In this document: in pieces, positions 39,892 to 52,025 of the stretch | Layout of the letters: every line of letters starts with the position of its first letter | Numbering within the stretch: position 1 is the stretch's first letter | Assembly: GCA_963811225.1 (NCBI GenBank) | Contig: CAWEQO010000011.1 | Location: 1 to 64,000 of the forward strand | Length of the DNA: 64,000 nt | Source: CAWEQO01 sp963811225 | GTDB taxonomy: Bacteria > Chloroflexota > Anaerolineae > Anaerolineales > Anaerolineaceae | Direction: 5' to 3' | Notes under the pieces: model-generated | Database searches by the model: none | The model's input: the letters and a program-made list of their open reading frames with translations, nothing else | Told to the model about the DNA's origin: nothing | Translations under genes and position numbers: made by a program

Positions 39892-41252
39892 ACAAGAAGC
39901 CGCAGTGGGTGCTCCAGGAAGTCTTCCAGCGATTTCAAGAAGCGGGCCCCTTCGGCGCCGTCGGTAATGCGATGATCCGCGGAGAGGGTCGTCTTGAGCA
40001 TCGAGCCGACCTGAACCGTGCCGTCGCGGACCACAGGAGTCTGCTTGACCGAGCCAATCGCCAGGATGGCTGCCTCGGGCGGGTTGATGATCGCTACGAA
40101 CTCTTCGACGTCGAACATGCCCAGGTTGCTGATCGAGAAGGTCGAGCCTTGGATGTCCTCGGAACGCACCTTGCCGGTGCGCACCCGTTCCACCATCTCG
40201 CGCACCTCGGTCGAGATCAAGCGCAGTGGCTTCTGATCGGCGTCGCGCACCACCACGGTCAGCAGACCATTCTCGACGGCCACTGCCACACCGATGTTGA
40301 CGTGCCCATGGCGCACAACGTTACTGCCCTCGATGGAGGCGTTCAGACCAGGGTAATAGCGCAGCCCAATCGCAACCGCCTTGATAATAAAATCATTGAC
40401 TGAGATCTTCTGCTCTTCCGGCAGCAGATCGTTGATCTGCTTGCGCATCTGCATCACAGGCGCAAAATCATACTCGTGCGTCACATAAAAATGCGGCACC
40501 TGCTGGCGGGACTCCACCATACGGCGGCCAATGGCCTGACGCAGCTTGCTGAGCGGCACCGTCTGATCCTCAGGAATGGCGGCCTGTCCGGGCTGCCAGG
40601 CGGGCATTGGTATTGACGGCACTTCCTTCTTAGCGGCCGCCTGAGCGGGCGCGGCGGCGGACGGAGCTTGCTTGCGGGCTTCGAGCGCTTCTTCGATGTC
40701 GCGCTTGACCACGCGGCCCTTCGGGCCGGAGCCCTGGACCTGCGCCAGGCTGAGACCCTCTTCTTCGGCCATGCGCTTCGCCAGCGGCGAGGCGCGCAGC
40801 ATACCTTCTTCTTCGGCGGGCTGTTCCGCCGCTTCCGATTCAGGGGCAGCCGTGCCGCCTTCGTAGCGCACGGCTCCGGGCGCCTGGGTCGGCGCAGCGG
40901 GGGCTTGCTCTGCTTTTTGCTGCGGCTGCGGTGCGGGCGCTTTCTCTTCGGGAGCCTCTTCGGCTTCCTCGCCCTGCGTCAGGCCGGCGATCTCTTCATC
41001 CGAGACCTTTTCCCCCTCGGCAGTGATGACCGCAATCGGCGTCCCCACCGGGACGACCGTATCCTCACCCAACAGGTGGCGGTACATCACGCCCTCGTAA
41101 CTCGAATTGACCTCGACCGTTGCCTTGTCGGTTTCGATCTCGGCCAGCACATCATCCTTCGCTACCTTGTCACCTTCGGCTTTAACCCATCTCACCAGGG
41201 TTCCTTCAGCCATATCGAAGCCCAGCTTGGGCATCGTAACGATTTCAGGCAT
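39888..41252 (-). CDS. Pyruvate/2-oxoacid dehydrogenase E2 acyltransferase
   Basis: A 454-aa multidomain protein. The N-terminal lipoyl domain has the modified Lys in IETDKATVEV. After an Ala/Pro/Glu linker comes the peripheral subunit-binding domain (RASPLAKRMAEEEGLSLAQV, GPKGRVVKRDIEEAL). The C-terminal catalytic domain contains HFYVTHEYDFAP and the active-site His and Asp in SADHRITDG. It transfers the acyl group to CoA. GGAGGTGA precedes the ATG; it overlaps the E1 beta gene by 8 bp. No E3 gene lies in the window. Pyruvate is the presumed substrate, but a branched-chain specificity is not excluded. Confidence 0.92.
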   Translation of the reverse strand: MPEIVTMPKLGFDMAEGTLVRWVKAEGDKVAKDDVLAEIETDKATVEVNSSYEGVMYRHLLGEDTVVPVGTPIAVITAEGEKVSDEEIAGLTQGEEAEEAPEEKAPAPQPQQKAEQAPAAPTQAPGAVRYEGGTAAPESEAAEQPAEEEGMLRASPLAKRMAEEEGLSLAQVQGSGPKGRVVKRDIEEALEARKQAPSAAAPAQAAAKKEVPSIPMPAWQPGQAAIPEDQTVPLSKLRQAIGRRMVESRQQVPHFYVTHEYDFAPVMQMRKQINDLLPEEQKISVNDFIIKAVAIGLRYYPGLNASIEGSNVVRHGHVNIGVAVAVENGLLTVVVRDADQKPLRLISTEVREMVERVRTGKVRSEDIQGSTFSISNLGMFDVEEFVAIINPPEAAILAIGSVKQTPVVRDGTVQVGSMLKTTLSADHRITDGAEGARFLKSLEDFLEHPLRLLV

Positions 41253-42222
41253 ACATCACCTCCTTGACTGCCTTGATCACGTCTTGCTCATCAGGCAGCG
41301 CCAATTGCTCCAGGTCGCGGTTGTACGGCAGCGGCACTTCCACCTGCGCCACTCGCTTAACCGGCGCGTCGATAAAATCGAACGCTCTCTCGTAGATCTG
41401 GTCGGCCACCTCGGCGCCGATGCCGTAAGTGCCCCAACCTTCTTCGGCCACCACGGCCCGGTTGGTCTTCTTGACCAATTCGATCACCGGTTCCATATCC
41501 AGCGGGCGCAGGGTGCGCAGGTCGATCACCTCGGCCTCGACACCGTCTTTCGCCAGCTCATCGGCGGCCTTCAGCGAGGCCTGGAGCATCTTGCTGTAGC
41601 TGACGATGGTCACATCCTTGCCCTCGCGCACCACGTTCGATTTGCCAATCGGCACGATAAAGTCACCCTCTGGGACTTCGCCGCGCACCTGGTACATGGT
41701 GGCATTCTCGATGTAAAGCACCGGGTTGTCGCTGCGGATAGCAGCCTTGAGCAGGCCCTTGGCGTCCGCGGGGGTTCCGGGTGAGACCACCTTCAGACCG
41801 GGGAAGTGGGCAAATATCACGTCCGGCGTTTGCGAGTGGGTAGCGCCTAACTGGCGACCACCGCCGCCTGCGGCCCGGATGACCAGCGGCACAAACATTT
41901 GCCCGCCAAACATATAGTGCAGCTTAGGCGCCTGGTTCACCACCATATCCATCGCTACGAAAGCGAAGTTGACCGTCATCAACTCGGCGACCGGGCGCAG
42001 GCCGGTCATAGCGGCCCCAATGGCAGCGCCGACAATGGCCGACTCGGAGATCGGGGTGTCGCGGACACGCTTGGCTCCAAAATGATCGTAGAAGCCTTTG
42101 GTGACGGCATAGGTGCCACCCCAAACGCCGACTTCCTCACCCATGATAAACACCTTCTCATCGCGCTCCATTTCTTCCCAGAGCGCCTGTGAAATTGCTT
42201 CACGCATGGTTATTCTAGCCAT
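41245..42222 (-). CDS. Pyruvate dehydrogenase E1 component beta subunit
   Basis: A 325-aa transketolase-like beta subunit. Motifs include MGEEVGVWGGTYAVTKGF, DTPISESAIVGAAIGAAMTG (phosphorylation-loop region in homologues), and ATHSQTPDVIFAHFPGLKVV. With the alpha subunit it binds thiamine diphosphate and decarboxylates the 2-oxoacid, passing the acyl group to E2. The ATG is preceded by GGGAGGG. It lies 3 bp after the alpha gene and overlaps E2 by 8 bp, so all three are translated together. Confidence 0.93.
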   Translation of the reverse strand: MARITMREAISQALWEEMERDEKVFIMGEEVGVWGGTYAVTKGFYDHFGAKRVRDTPISESAIVGAAIGAAMTGLRPVAELMTVNFAFVAMDMVVNQAPKLHYMFGGQMFVPLVIRAAGGGGRQLGATHSQTPDVIFAHFPGLKVVSPGTPADAKGLLKAAIRSDNPVLYIENATMYQVRGEVPEGDFIVPIGKSNVVREGKDVTIVSYSKMLQASLKAADELAKDGVEAEVIDLRTLRPLDMEPVIELVKKTNRAVVAEEGWGTYGIGAEVADQIYERAFDFIDAPVKRVAQVEVPLPYNRDLEQLALPDEQDVIKAVKEVMYA

Positions 42223-42225
42223 GGC

Positions 42226-43197
42226 CTAACCCTCCCACGATTCTTTGACATACACGTTCTCGTACAGCGCCTCGGGTTCAGGCTCCGGGCTTTCCTGAGC
42301 GAATTGGACCGCATCTTCGACGATCTGATCGGCCTCCACCTCAACCTGCTTCAGCTGCTCTTGGTTGGCAATGTCTTTCTCGACCAGATACTTATTGAAG
42401 ATGCCGATCGGATCGTGCTCTTGCCAATGCTTGATTTCCTCCGGCTTGCGGTAGCGCTCGGGATCGCCCATGGAGTGGCCGCGGAAGCGATAGGTCTGGG
42501 CTTCCAGGAACTGCGGACCGCTGCCTTCGCGGATCTCCTCGATCATCTTGGAGGCCACGTCGCGCACTTTCATCACGTCCATGCCGTCGACTTCTTCGTT
42601 TTTCATGTCGTAGCCGCAGGCCTTCTGGCGAATGTCTGAAACAGCTGAGGCGCGTGCAACGGCTGTGCCCATGCCATACTGGTTGTTCTCCACCACCCAC
42701 AGCACCGGTAGATTCCACACCTTTGAAAGGTTCAAAGCTTCGTGGAAGAAACCGATGTTGGTGGCGCCGTCGCCCATCATGCAAATGGTGACCGCCTTGC
42801 GGTCTTCGTACAGGTCACCCAGGGCCAGGCCGGCCGCCAGCGGCAAGTGCGCACCGACAATGGCATGCCCGCCCCAGAAGTTCAATTCCACGTCGGCCAT
42901 GTGCATAGAACCACCCTTACCTTTGGAAATGCCGGTGGCTTTTCCGAGCAGCTCGGCCATGATTTTCTTGGGCGGGATGCCCACGTTCACGGCGACGCCA
43001 TGGTCGCGGTAAGCGGTAATGATGCGATCTTCAGGGTGGCGAACGGAAATGAGGCCGGTACTGACGGCCTCTTGACCAATGTATAAATGCAGAAAGCCGC
43101 CAATCAGACCTTTCTGATACAGCTCAGCCGCATGCTCTTCCAATCGCCGGATAATGACCATTTGGCGATATAAATCCAGATATTCCTCTTTGTCCAT
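42226..43197 (-). CDS. Pyruvate dehydrogenase E1 component alpha subunit
   Basis: A 323-aa thiamine-diphosphate-dependent subunit. The metal-binding motif is MGDGATNIGFFHEALN (GDG...N), followed by NNQYGMGT; the N-terminal region has LYIGQEAVSTGLIS. GGGAGGA precedes the ATG. It is the first gene of the operon. The leader at 43198-43313 has TATAAT on the minus strand about 80 nt upstream and no clear riboswitch pattern. Confidence 0.93.
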   Translation of the reverse strand: MDKEEYLDLYRQMVIIRRLEEHAAELYQKGLIGGFLHLYIGQEAVSTGLISVRHPEDRIITAYRDHGVAVNVGIPPKKIMAELLGKATGISKGKGGSMHMADVELNFWGGHAIVGAHLPLAAGLALGDLYEDRKAVTICMMGDGATNIGFFHEALNLSKVWNLPVLWVVENNQYGMGTAVARASAVSDIRQKACGYDMKNEEVDGMDVMKVRDVASKMIEEIREGSGPQFLEAQTYRFRGHSMGDPERYRKPEEIKHWQEHDPIGIFNKYLVEKDIANQEQLKQVEVEADQIVEDAVQFAQESPEPEPEALYENVYVKESWEG

Positions 43198-43396
43198 ATA
43201 GGAATCCTCCCTCAGGTTTTTAGATCATCAAACCGGCAGAAATCCGGTCTCTATGTTTCCCCATAACGGCCTGATGCACCGTCAGAAAAATTATACCAGA
43301 TTAGAATTTAAGATTAACTGATTTGTGCGAATTGTAGCAAGTCAGTTTGGATTCCAAGGTTCTCATGCCCTTGTCCAGGCGATGCCGGGGAAATCA

Positions 43397-43428
43397 AAAA
43401 GCGCCCCGGCGAGAATCGGAGCGCTTTT
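43397..43428 (-). terminator. Intrinsic terminator of the APC permease gene
   Basis: 8-bp outer stem (43397-43404 with 43421-43428) ending in U-rich sequence on the minus strand, 17 bp past the permease stop. Confidence 0.6.
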
Positions 43429-43444
43429 GGTGCTGCCCTTCTCC

Positions 43445-45058
43445 CTATTCCGGGGGCAGCGAGGTAAATGCGGATGATAAATTTTTGCCCTGCTGTTTGA
43501 GCTGCTTCGAGCGGACATAATACCAGACGATGCCAACCACGAACCCACCGGCCAATAATGCCGGCGAGCTTGCATTCACCGGGTTCTGGCCGGTCCCGGG
43601 CTGGAAGGACAGCGCGATCACGGCCAGCAAATACAGCAGCGACAACACGCCGGTGATGGTGATCATCGGGACTCCTAAGATCCGCAGGCGGACGATGCCT
43701 GTAGATTTCTCGAACCACTTGCGTTTGCGGAAGGGGAACAGCACCGCGGCTGTGACCGGAACGAGCTGGGAGGCGGCCACAAAGAAAACAAAGTTTTGTG
43801 GGAGCAGGTCCTGCAAGCCAGTCAGGACGGTCACCAGCAGTCCCAGTTCGGCGATGATCGCGACGATCAGGCCGGCGACCAGTGGGCTGCGCATCTGGGG
43901 GTGGACGTAGCTAATGCCTTCCGGGATCAAACCGTCCCGGCTCCAGGCCAGGATCACGCGGCTGCAGTAGAAGAAAAAGGCCTGAATCAAGTTCACGAAA
44001 GAGAACAACCAGGCAACCGACACCACCAGGAGCAGCACAGCCTGCGGTTTCAGGATGGCTGCGTAGAACACGATCCAGGGCATCGCCCCCGTGTGGCCGG
44101 ACTGGTAGAGATAGCTCTCAGCGGCAATCCAATTGGCCGGAACCAGACGCTGCATGATCACCGCCGCAGCCATAAACACCCCCCAGGTGACCAGCAAAGA
44201 GATCCAGCTGCCTGCCAGCAACGACTTCCCCGGCTGCTTGACCTCACCGGCGAAGAAAGTCGAAGCGAAGTAGCCGAAGAATACCAGGAAACCGGCCATT
44301 AAGCCGCCTGACACAAGCGTCTGCGTTGTGGGCGCAGTTTGCATCCCAAGTGACTGGGCCAGGGCAATCCGCTGGCCGTATGAAGCGGTGCCCATGAGCT
44401 GATCCCAGGTGGAGGGGAAAGCGTTTGCGCTGGAGGTGTACAACTGGAAGAAAAGAATGCCCCAAGCGGTCAGAGCGGCAGCTAAACCGCCGGCCAGGAT
44501 GCGCACCTGGGTGCGCGGGTGCAAGATCGACAGGCCGAACGCGATCACGCCCAGGGCCGTGCCAATCATCATCATGCCGTAGGGGGATTCGGCTTCGACA
44601 GCCAGGGAAAGCCAGGCAGGGTCTTGCAAGGCCATTCCGCCGGTTCTCAGCAGCATCGGGATGATCACGCCGGAAACCTGGAACAGCAGTGAGCCGGCAA
44701 ACAAAGCGCTGAAAACGACAAAGACCAGGCTAGCAGCAAAGGCCAATGGCCCACCCAGCACCCGGCCGGCGAATACATAATCGGCGCCGGAGCGGGGTGC
44801 GGCTGCACCGATGGACGCATAGGTCCAGGCGTGGACCAGCGAGACCAGCACGGCCACGGTAAGTATGCCGGTCAGGCTGACGCCGGCAAAGCGCCCGGCG
44901 ACTGTGGAAAATGAAAGCAAACCGGAAAAGGAAAGGCTGATGCAAGCAATGCCAAAAACCGCAACGGCCCAAATATCCGGAACGCGCAACAGGGAAGAAG
45001 ATACTCTGGGCTGTGTGACGGGTTCAATGCGTGCAGACGGCAGCGGGATATCGACCAT
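43445..45058 (-). CDS. APC-superfamily amino acid permease
   Basis: A 537-aa protein with about 12 hydrophobic segments. The APC start pattern is visible: VPDIWAVAVFGIACISLSF, then SIGAAAPRSGADYVFAGRVL, a characteristic loop in these permeases, and WSRDGLIPEGISYVHPQMRSP in the second half. The substrate is probably an amino acid or amine and cannot be narrowed. GAGGAG precedes the ATG at 45058; a TTG five codons upstream is less likely. It lies downstream of ppdK in the same direction, with a terminator between. Confidence 0.88.
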   Translation of the reverse strand: MVDIPLPSARIEPVTQPRVSSSLLRVPDIWAVAVFGIACISLSFSGLLSFSTVAGRFAGVSLTGILTVAVLVSLVHAWTYASIGAAAPRSGADYVFAGRVLGGPLAFAASLVFVVFSALFAGSLLFQVSGVIIPMLLRTGGMALQDPAWLSLAVEAESPYGMMMIGTALGVIAFGLSILHPRTQVRILAGGLAAALTAWGILFFQLYTSSANAFPSTWDQLMGTASYGQRIALAQSLGMQTAPTTQTLVSGGLMAGFLVFFGYFASTFFAGEVKQPGKSLLAGSWISLLVTWGVFMAAAVIMQRLVPANWIAAESYLYQSGHTGAMPWIVFYAAILKPQAVLLLVVSVAWLFSFVNLIQAFFFYCSRVILAWSRDGLIPEGISYVHPQMRSPLVAGLIVAIIAELGLLVTVLTGLQDLLPQNFVFFVAASQLVPVTAAVLFPFRKRKWFEKSTGIVRLRILGVPMITITGVLSLLYLLAVIALSFQPGTGQNPVNASSPALLAGGFVVGIVWYYVRSKQLKQQGKNLSSAFTSLPPE

Positions 45059-45195
45059 GTTCTGGCTCCTCAATGAATAATGGCGGTTATGTTCAGAACG
45101 CTGGCATGCATCATTATTATAGTCTTGTTGTGAGGAGGTCTTACTGCATAGTTTTGTAAGGTGCGTTACAAAGCGTGCAGGAGGCGGATAAAATA

Positions 45196-45221
45196 CAGCC
45201 CCTCTCGAATGAGAGGGGCTG
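45196..45221. terminator. Intrinsic terminator of ppdK
   Basis: 11-bp perfect GC-rich stem (45196-45206 with 45211-45221) with a 4-nt loop, 20 bp past the ppdK stop; on the minus strand it is followed by TATTTTA. Confidence 0.75.
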
Positions 45222-45240
45222 CAAAGATCTTTGTGAAGAT

Positions 45241-47988
<2,748 letters not shown>

Positions 47989-48287
47989 TAGCTTTCCTCC
48001 TAAAGATTGGTCAATTAACGCCCGGTAACAGAGGGCATAAATTCCTGTCCATACGACTAAAGATTCTACCATAAAGCGAGTATTAAACGGAGATGATCGT
48101 GAAATATTCCACGAAAAGAGCATAGAGAAGGGAGCATTCAAGAATTGCGTTGCAACCCTTGTCTATGAGAGTGTCCGGTAGAATGAGAAACGGTCTTAAC
48201 TTCGAGGCTCTTTTGTTAACCATTTGAAAGGAAAAAATTGCGCCAGAACACGCATAATTAAGCTAGAATACGCTCATGGAGGCCCGA

Positions 48288-48668
48288 ATGAAAGTCCTGG
48301 TCATTGACGACGACACAGCAATGACTGATTTACTTAAACTTCTCCTGGAGCCGGCGCAGGCTACCATTCTCACGGCGAACTCCGCCCATGATGGGATCGC
48401 GCTGACTAAGGAAGAGTCTCCAGACATCATTATCCTGGATATCATGATGCCGGATATGACGGGTTGGGAGTTGTGCAGCGTTTTAAGAACCTTCACGAGC
48501 GCTCCGATCCTGATCCTCTCAGCGTTAGACATTCCAGGAATGGTGGCAAGAGCCTTAAACGCAGGCGCTGATGATTATCTGATTAAGCCGGTTACGAGCG
48601 GCATCCTTACAGCACACATCAACAAGCTCGTTCGGAGGGCTCAGATTGAGCAAGGCGTAAGTTTATAA
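48288..48668 (+). CDS. Single-domain response regulator
   Basis: A 126-aa receiver domain without output domain. The acidic pocket is DDDT (residues 6-8), the phosphoacceptor Asp is in IIILDIMMPDMTG, the conserved Thr/Ser site is LILSALD and the Lys is in YLIKPV. I chose the ATG at 48288 because GGAGG lies 5 bases before it; an in-frame ATG at 48276 sits just 3' of TAGAAT. It probably relays phosphate to a partner protein as CheY-type proteins do. No histidine kinase lies nearby. Confidence 0.88.
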   Translation: MKVLVIDDDTAMTDLLKLLLEPAQATILTANSAHDGIALTKEESPDIIILDIMMPDMTGWELCSVLRTFTSAPILILSALDIPGMVARALNAGADDYLIKPVTSGILTAHINKLVRRAQIEQGVSL

Positions 48669-48697
48669 GTAAGTGGATCATTGTGTGTCTGGTAAAA

Positions 48698-48732
48698 CGA
48701 ACGTCCGAGGTCCCGCCGACTTCGGATGTTCG
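48698..48732 (+). terminator. Intrinsic terminator of the response regulator gene
   Basis: 15-bp stem (48698-48712 with 48718-48732) with two G-U pairs and a 5-nt loop, followed by CATTTTA. Confidence 0.7.
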
Positions 48733-48819
48733 CATTTTATGAAGTGAGCGAAGGCTCCATACCAACGCACTCTACGGGAAGTGTAGTAAAATCATATAAA
48801 ATACTCTCGGAGACCAAAC

Positions 48820-49116
48820 GTGCAAACCTGTTCCGTATGCAACGATCAAAACCCCGACGAAGCCCAGGTCTGCCAAAACTGTGGCGCAGACCTGCGCGAG
48901 CTGTCAACGACGGCGGTGGCCCTGGAGCGCTACCGCGCAAACCCGCGGGTTTCGGCTGTCCGCATCTCGGTCATGCCGGATGCCTGCCCCGCCTGTCAGG
49001 AACTGCAAGGGGTATACCCTAAAGATCAGGTACCGGCGGTGCCGGTAGAGGGCTGTTCGCACGAGAACGGCTGCCGATGCTTTTACGCACCGTTGCTGAC
49101 CGAAATTTATCCTTAG
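48820..49116 (+). CDS. Zinc-ribbon protein
   Basis: A 98-aa protein starting with GTG, preceded by CGGAG. The N-terminal zinc ribbon has CSVCND and CQNCGA (C-x2-C twice). The C-terminal half has CPACQ and HENGCRCFYAP, a second likely metal site of Cys/His residues. The middle (ALERYRANPRVSAVRI) is probably helical. No enzymatic motif. Function unknown; small multi-zinc proteins of this kind often bind nucleic acid or protein, but this is not established here. Confidence 0.65.
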   Translation: MQTCSVCNDQNPDEAQVCQNCGADLRELSTTAVALERYRANPRVSAVRISVMPDACPACQELQGVYPKDQVPAVPVEGCSHENGCRCFYAPLLTEIYP

Positions 49117-49144
49117 GCCCTTTCATCCGTGAATAGCTGCTTGG

Positions 49145-49180
49145 GACCTGGCGTCCCAGGTCGATATTCCTTTTTTCGAG
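49145..49180 (+). terminator. Intrinsic terminator of the zinc-ribbon gene
   Basis: 7-bp perfect stem (49145-49151 with 49156-49162), 4-nt loop, then GATATTCCTTTTTT. Confidence 0.65.
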
Positions 49181-49205
49181 ATCGGATGCAAGGGAGGATA
49201 CGAAG

Positions 49206-49691
49206 ATGGTAACCTTTTCAGAATCGATGCAAGAATATAAAAGGCAACTAGAGAAGGGCGCGATCCAGGTGGCCTATAAAGGGCTGATGGAATACATCAT
49301 GGAGTTGCGTACCCATCTGCATAATAAATATCCCGATTATTTCGTATCCAGCGTGTATTATGGGTATATGGATATGACCTACATTTCCTTCTTTCCAAAA
49401 TCGTTGAAAGATCGGAATTTGAAGGTCGCGGTCGTATTCATCCATGAGTCCTGCCGATTCGAAGCCTGGTTAGCCGGGTATAACAAGCAGGTTCAGGCAA
49501 AATATTGGAAGCTGTTGAAAGACAGTGGTTGGAACCAATACCCCCTCGTGGAAACCACGAAAGGGGCCGACGCTATCGTCGAGCATATTTTGGTCGCCGA
49601 CCCCGATTTTAGCCGTCTCGGCGCTTTGACAGAACAAATCGAGACCGAGACCATGAAATTTATCAGGGATATCGAGAGCTTCTTAGCTTAA
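49206..49691 (+). CDS. DUF7000-like protein
   Basis: A 161-aa soluble protein. The phrases YKGLMEYIMELRTHLHNKYP, YYGYMDMTYISFFPKSLKDR and RFEAWLAGYNKQVQ match the DUF7000 pattern as I remember it; the function of that family is unknown. GGAGGATACGAAG precedes the ATG. Its stop overlaps the stop of the convergent hydrolase gene by 4 bp (49688-49691), leaving no room for a terminator between them. Confidence 0.7.
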   Translation: MVTFSESMQEYKRQLEKGAIQVAYKGLMEYIMELRTHLHNKYPDYFVSSVYYGYMDMTYISFFPKSLKDRNLKVAVVFIHESCRFEAWLAGYNKQVQAKYWKLLKDSGWNQYPLVETTKGADAIVEHILVADPDFSRLGALTEQIETETMKFIRDIESFLA

Positions 49692-50464
49692 GGTTGGTAC
49701 CCGGCGCTGGCTTGGATCAGCTCACTCAATGCGCCGGCGACCACATCCGGCGCAGACATCATGGGCAAATGCCCGGCGTTGGGCACCTGCACCAGCCAGG
49801 CGCGCGGCAGCAGCTGGGCCATGTCTTGGGCTCGCTCCAATGAAACGAACGTATCCTCCGTACCGTGGATCACGACTGCCGGGGCGCGCATGGAGGCAAG
49901 CAAGAGGGTCGAATCGGGGCGCTCGGCCATGCCCTTCAGGGCGGCGATCACCGTCTGACCGGGCACCTTCTCCATGATCTCCCGGACCGGCTCGACCAGT
50001 TCGGGGCTGGCGGTGATCTTCTGCGACATATCCTTGGTCAGGAAACCGGTCCCCGAACGGGCCACTTTGCGGGCATTCTTCAGGCGGTTGGCGTGGTTCT
50101 CAGGGGTGTCGGCTGCGGCATGGGTGGAGACGAAGCCCAGGCCGGAGACGCGCTGGGGATAGGCGTGGGCAAACGCCAGGATGACATAACCGCCCATCGA
50201 GTGCCCAACGATGATGGCGTGTCCGATCTCCATCTGGTCGAGCAGCGCCAGCACATCGTCGGCCATTTGGCGCATGGTGTAGACCCCTTCCGGGCCGGGT
50301 GAGCGGCCGAAGCCGCGCAGGTCGGGCATGATCAGGCGCGCCCGATCTTGCAGCAGCGGAACCAGCGGCTGCCAGATGGTGTGGTCCAGCGGGAAGCCGT
50401 GGATCAAGACCACTGGCGTTCCTTTGCCGGCCTCCTCGACATAGAGTTGAATGGTATCGTTCAT
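49688..50464 (-). CDS. Alpha/beta hydrolase
   Basis: A 258-aa hydrolase. The nucleophile elbow is GHSMGG, the oxyanion region VVLIHGFPLDHTIW, the acid HGTEDTF and the catalytic His PNAGHLPMM. GGGGAGAG precedes the ATG at 50464; the longer frame to 50587 has none. This is the common esterase, haloperoxidase-like or epoxide hydrolase-like fold; the substrate is not inferable. It is convergent with the DUF7000 gene and lies downstream of the CCA gene across a hairpin. Confidence 0.88.
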   Translation of the reverse strand: MNDTIQLYVEEAGKGTPVVLIHGFPLDHTIWQPLVPLLQDRARLIMPDLRGFGRSPGPEGVYTMRQMADDVLALLDQMEIGHAIIVGHSMGGYVILAFAHAYPQRVSGLGFVSTHAAADTPENHANRLKNARKVARSGTGFLTKDMSQKITASPELVEPVREIMEKVPGQTVIAALKGMAERPDSTLLLASMRAPAVVIHGTEDTFVSLERAQDMAQLLPRAWLVQVPNAGHLPMMSAPDVVAGALSELIQASAGYQP

Positions 50465-50493
50465 TTCTCTCCCCTTGTTTCCTTCAAGCAAGC

Positions 50494-50524
50494 GGTGGAA
50501 TGCGCTTTTGAAGTGCATTCCACC
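50494..50524. repeat. Hairpin related to the one at 26602
   Basis: 14-bp stem (50494-50507 with 50511-50524) with one G-U pair and a 3-nt loop, ending 5 bp before the CCA-enzyme stop. The stem sequence is very similar to the 26602-26634 hairpin. Confidence 0.6.
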
Positions 50525-50528
50525 AGTC

Positions 50529-52025
50529 CTACTCTTCCCGGCTTTCGTTTTCCAGCCATTCACGCACGAATTCCAGCGCCTGATCACGGTCCAGCACCTG
50601 ACCGACTGCCTGGGCCTCCTGGACCACTTCTAGCACGCGGCCGAGCTGCGGCCCGGGGTTCATCTGGAATTTGGCGATCAAGTCAGAGCCGTTCAACAGG
50701 CGCGGTGGTCGCACCGCCTCTTCGGGCTGCTCCCAATACGCTTCCAGCAGGGTGCGGCAGGTATCCAACTCCTCCAGCCACCGCTCCTGGGTCAGATTGA
50801 GGCCATAGGTGGCGAGCACATCTGCCAGCGAGAGTAAGCACACGTCGACGCCCGCTTCACCCGCCGCACGGAAGAAGCGGTACACCGAGCGGCGGCTGGG
50901 AACCTGGCCGCTGGTCAGCAGGTGCACGCGCATGTGATTGGCAATGATCCCTTGGAGATAATCCACCTCCAAGCGGCTCAATGCCAGCTCGCGAGCGCGT
51001 TCGGCGGCCAGCCGGGCGCTGATGGTCTCGTGGCCATAAAAGTGGATGCGGTCATCTTCGTCGCTCTCTTGGGCAGCGGGCTTGCCGGAGTTGTGGTACA
51101 GCGCAGCGAAGAACAGCAGCGAGCGCAAACTGCGATTGGGGTTGAGGGCGTGAGCAAAATGGTCGGCGAACTGCTGGCGGTAGCGCCCCAACCGCATCAC
51201 CGCCAGCGCGTGCTTCATATTGGCCGCGCCCTCGACCGGATAGTTCCCCACAAGCACGTCCAGCAGCGGCCCTAATGCGTCTAAAACGCCAAGGGTATGC
51301 TCCCAGACCGGCAGGGTGTGCGGCGGAGACTGCTCAACTCCCTTCATTGCCAGCAGCTCGGGCATCAGCACCTCGAACACACCCATCCGCTCCAGGATGC
51401 GCATGGCTGCGCCGGGATCTTTACCCTCCAACATGCGGAACAACTCGTCACGCTTGCGCTCGGCGCTGGCGCGCACCAAGTGCGGGACGGCGACGCGCAT
51501 GGCGCGGAAGGTCTCGGGTTCGATGCGGAAGACAAGGCTGACGGCCAGGCGCACACCGCGCAGCACCCGCAGTGGGTCATCCTCGAAGGAGTGCGAGCTG
51601 CAAGCTCGCAAAACTCCGGCTTGCAAATCCCGCGCGCCGTTAAGCGGGTCGATCAACTGCTCGGAATCGAACATGGGCATGGCGATGGCGTTGATGGTGA
51701 AATCGCGCGCCCGCAGGTCACCTTCCAGGTCACCGGCGCGAAAGGCGGCAAAGTCGATCGAAACCGGGCTGCCGTCGCGGGGGTCGATCACCCGGGCGGT
51801 GTTGCGCTCATTATCGAGCATGTAGAAGCCGCCACGCAGTTGGTCAGCCAGGCGGCGGGCGACCGACTTGACATCGCCGGAGTAAACGAAATCGACATCG
51901 TGGATCGGTTTGCCGAGCAGCATATCGCGCACGGCTCCGCCCACAACGTAGAGATTGTTTACGCTGGAAAGACGCGACCGTAATCTTTCAATATACCCCG
52001 TCGACTCCGGTGTCGATGTGAACAT
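50529..52025 (-). CDS. tRNA nucleotidyltransferase / poly(A) polymerase family (CCA-adding type)
   Basis: A 498-aa class II nucleotidyltransferase. The head domain has YVVGGAVRDMLLG and the metal ligands in HDVDFVYSG, then RDFTINAIAMP and the RNA-recognition region (NGARDLQAGVLRACSSHSFEDDPLRVLRGVRL). The C-terminal half is an HD-type domain (WEHTLGVLDALG, LFFAALYHNSGKP). The usual HD pair reads HN here. It adds or repairs the 3' CCA of tRNA, or adds A tails. Its ATG shares a base with the hpt stop, so it is co-translated with hpt. Confidence 0.88.
   Translation of the reverse strand: MFTSTPESTGYIERLRSRLSSVNNLYVVGGAVRDMLLGKPIHDVDFVYSGDVKSVARRLADQLRGGFYMLDNERNTARVIDPRDGSPVSIDFAAFRAGDLEGDLRARDFTINAIAMPMFDSEQLIDPLNGARDLQAGVLRACSSHSFEDDPLRVLRGVRLAVSLVFRIEPETFRAMRVAVPHLVRASAERKRDELFRMLEGKDPGAAMRILERMGVFEVLMPELLAMKGVEQSPPHTLPVWEHTLGVLDALGPLLDVLVGNYPVEGAANMKHALAVMRLGRYRQQFADHFAHALNPNRSLRSLLFFAALYHNSGKPAAQESDEDDRIHFYGHETISARLAAERARELALSRLEVDYLQGIIANHMRVHLLTSGQVPSRRSVYRFFRAAGEAGVDVCLLSLADVLATYGLNLTQERWLEELDTCRTLLEAYWEQPEEAVRPPRLLNGSDLIAKFQMNPGPQLGRVLEVVQEAQAVGQVLDRDQALEFVREWLENESREE

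Noticed and set aside
43200..43313. Riboswitch in the pdhA leader
   Set aside because: A CCGG-stem hairpin and TATAAT are present but nothing matched a class known to me.
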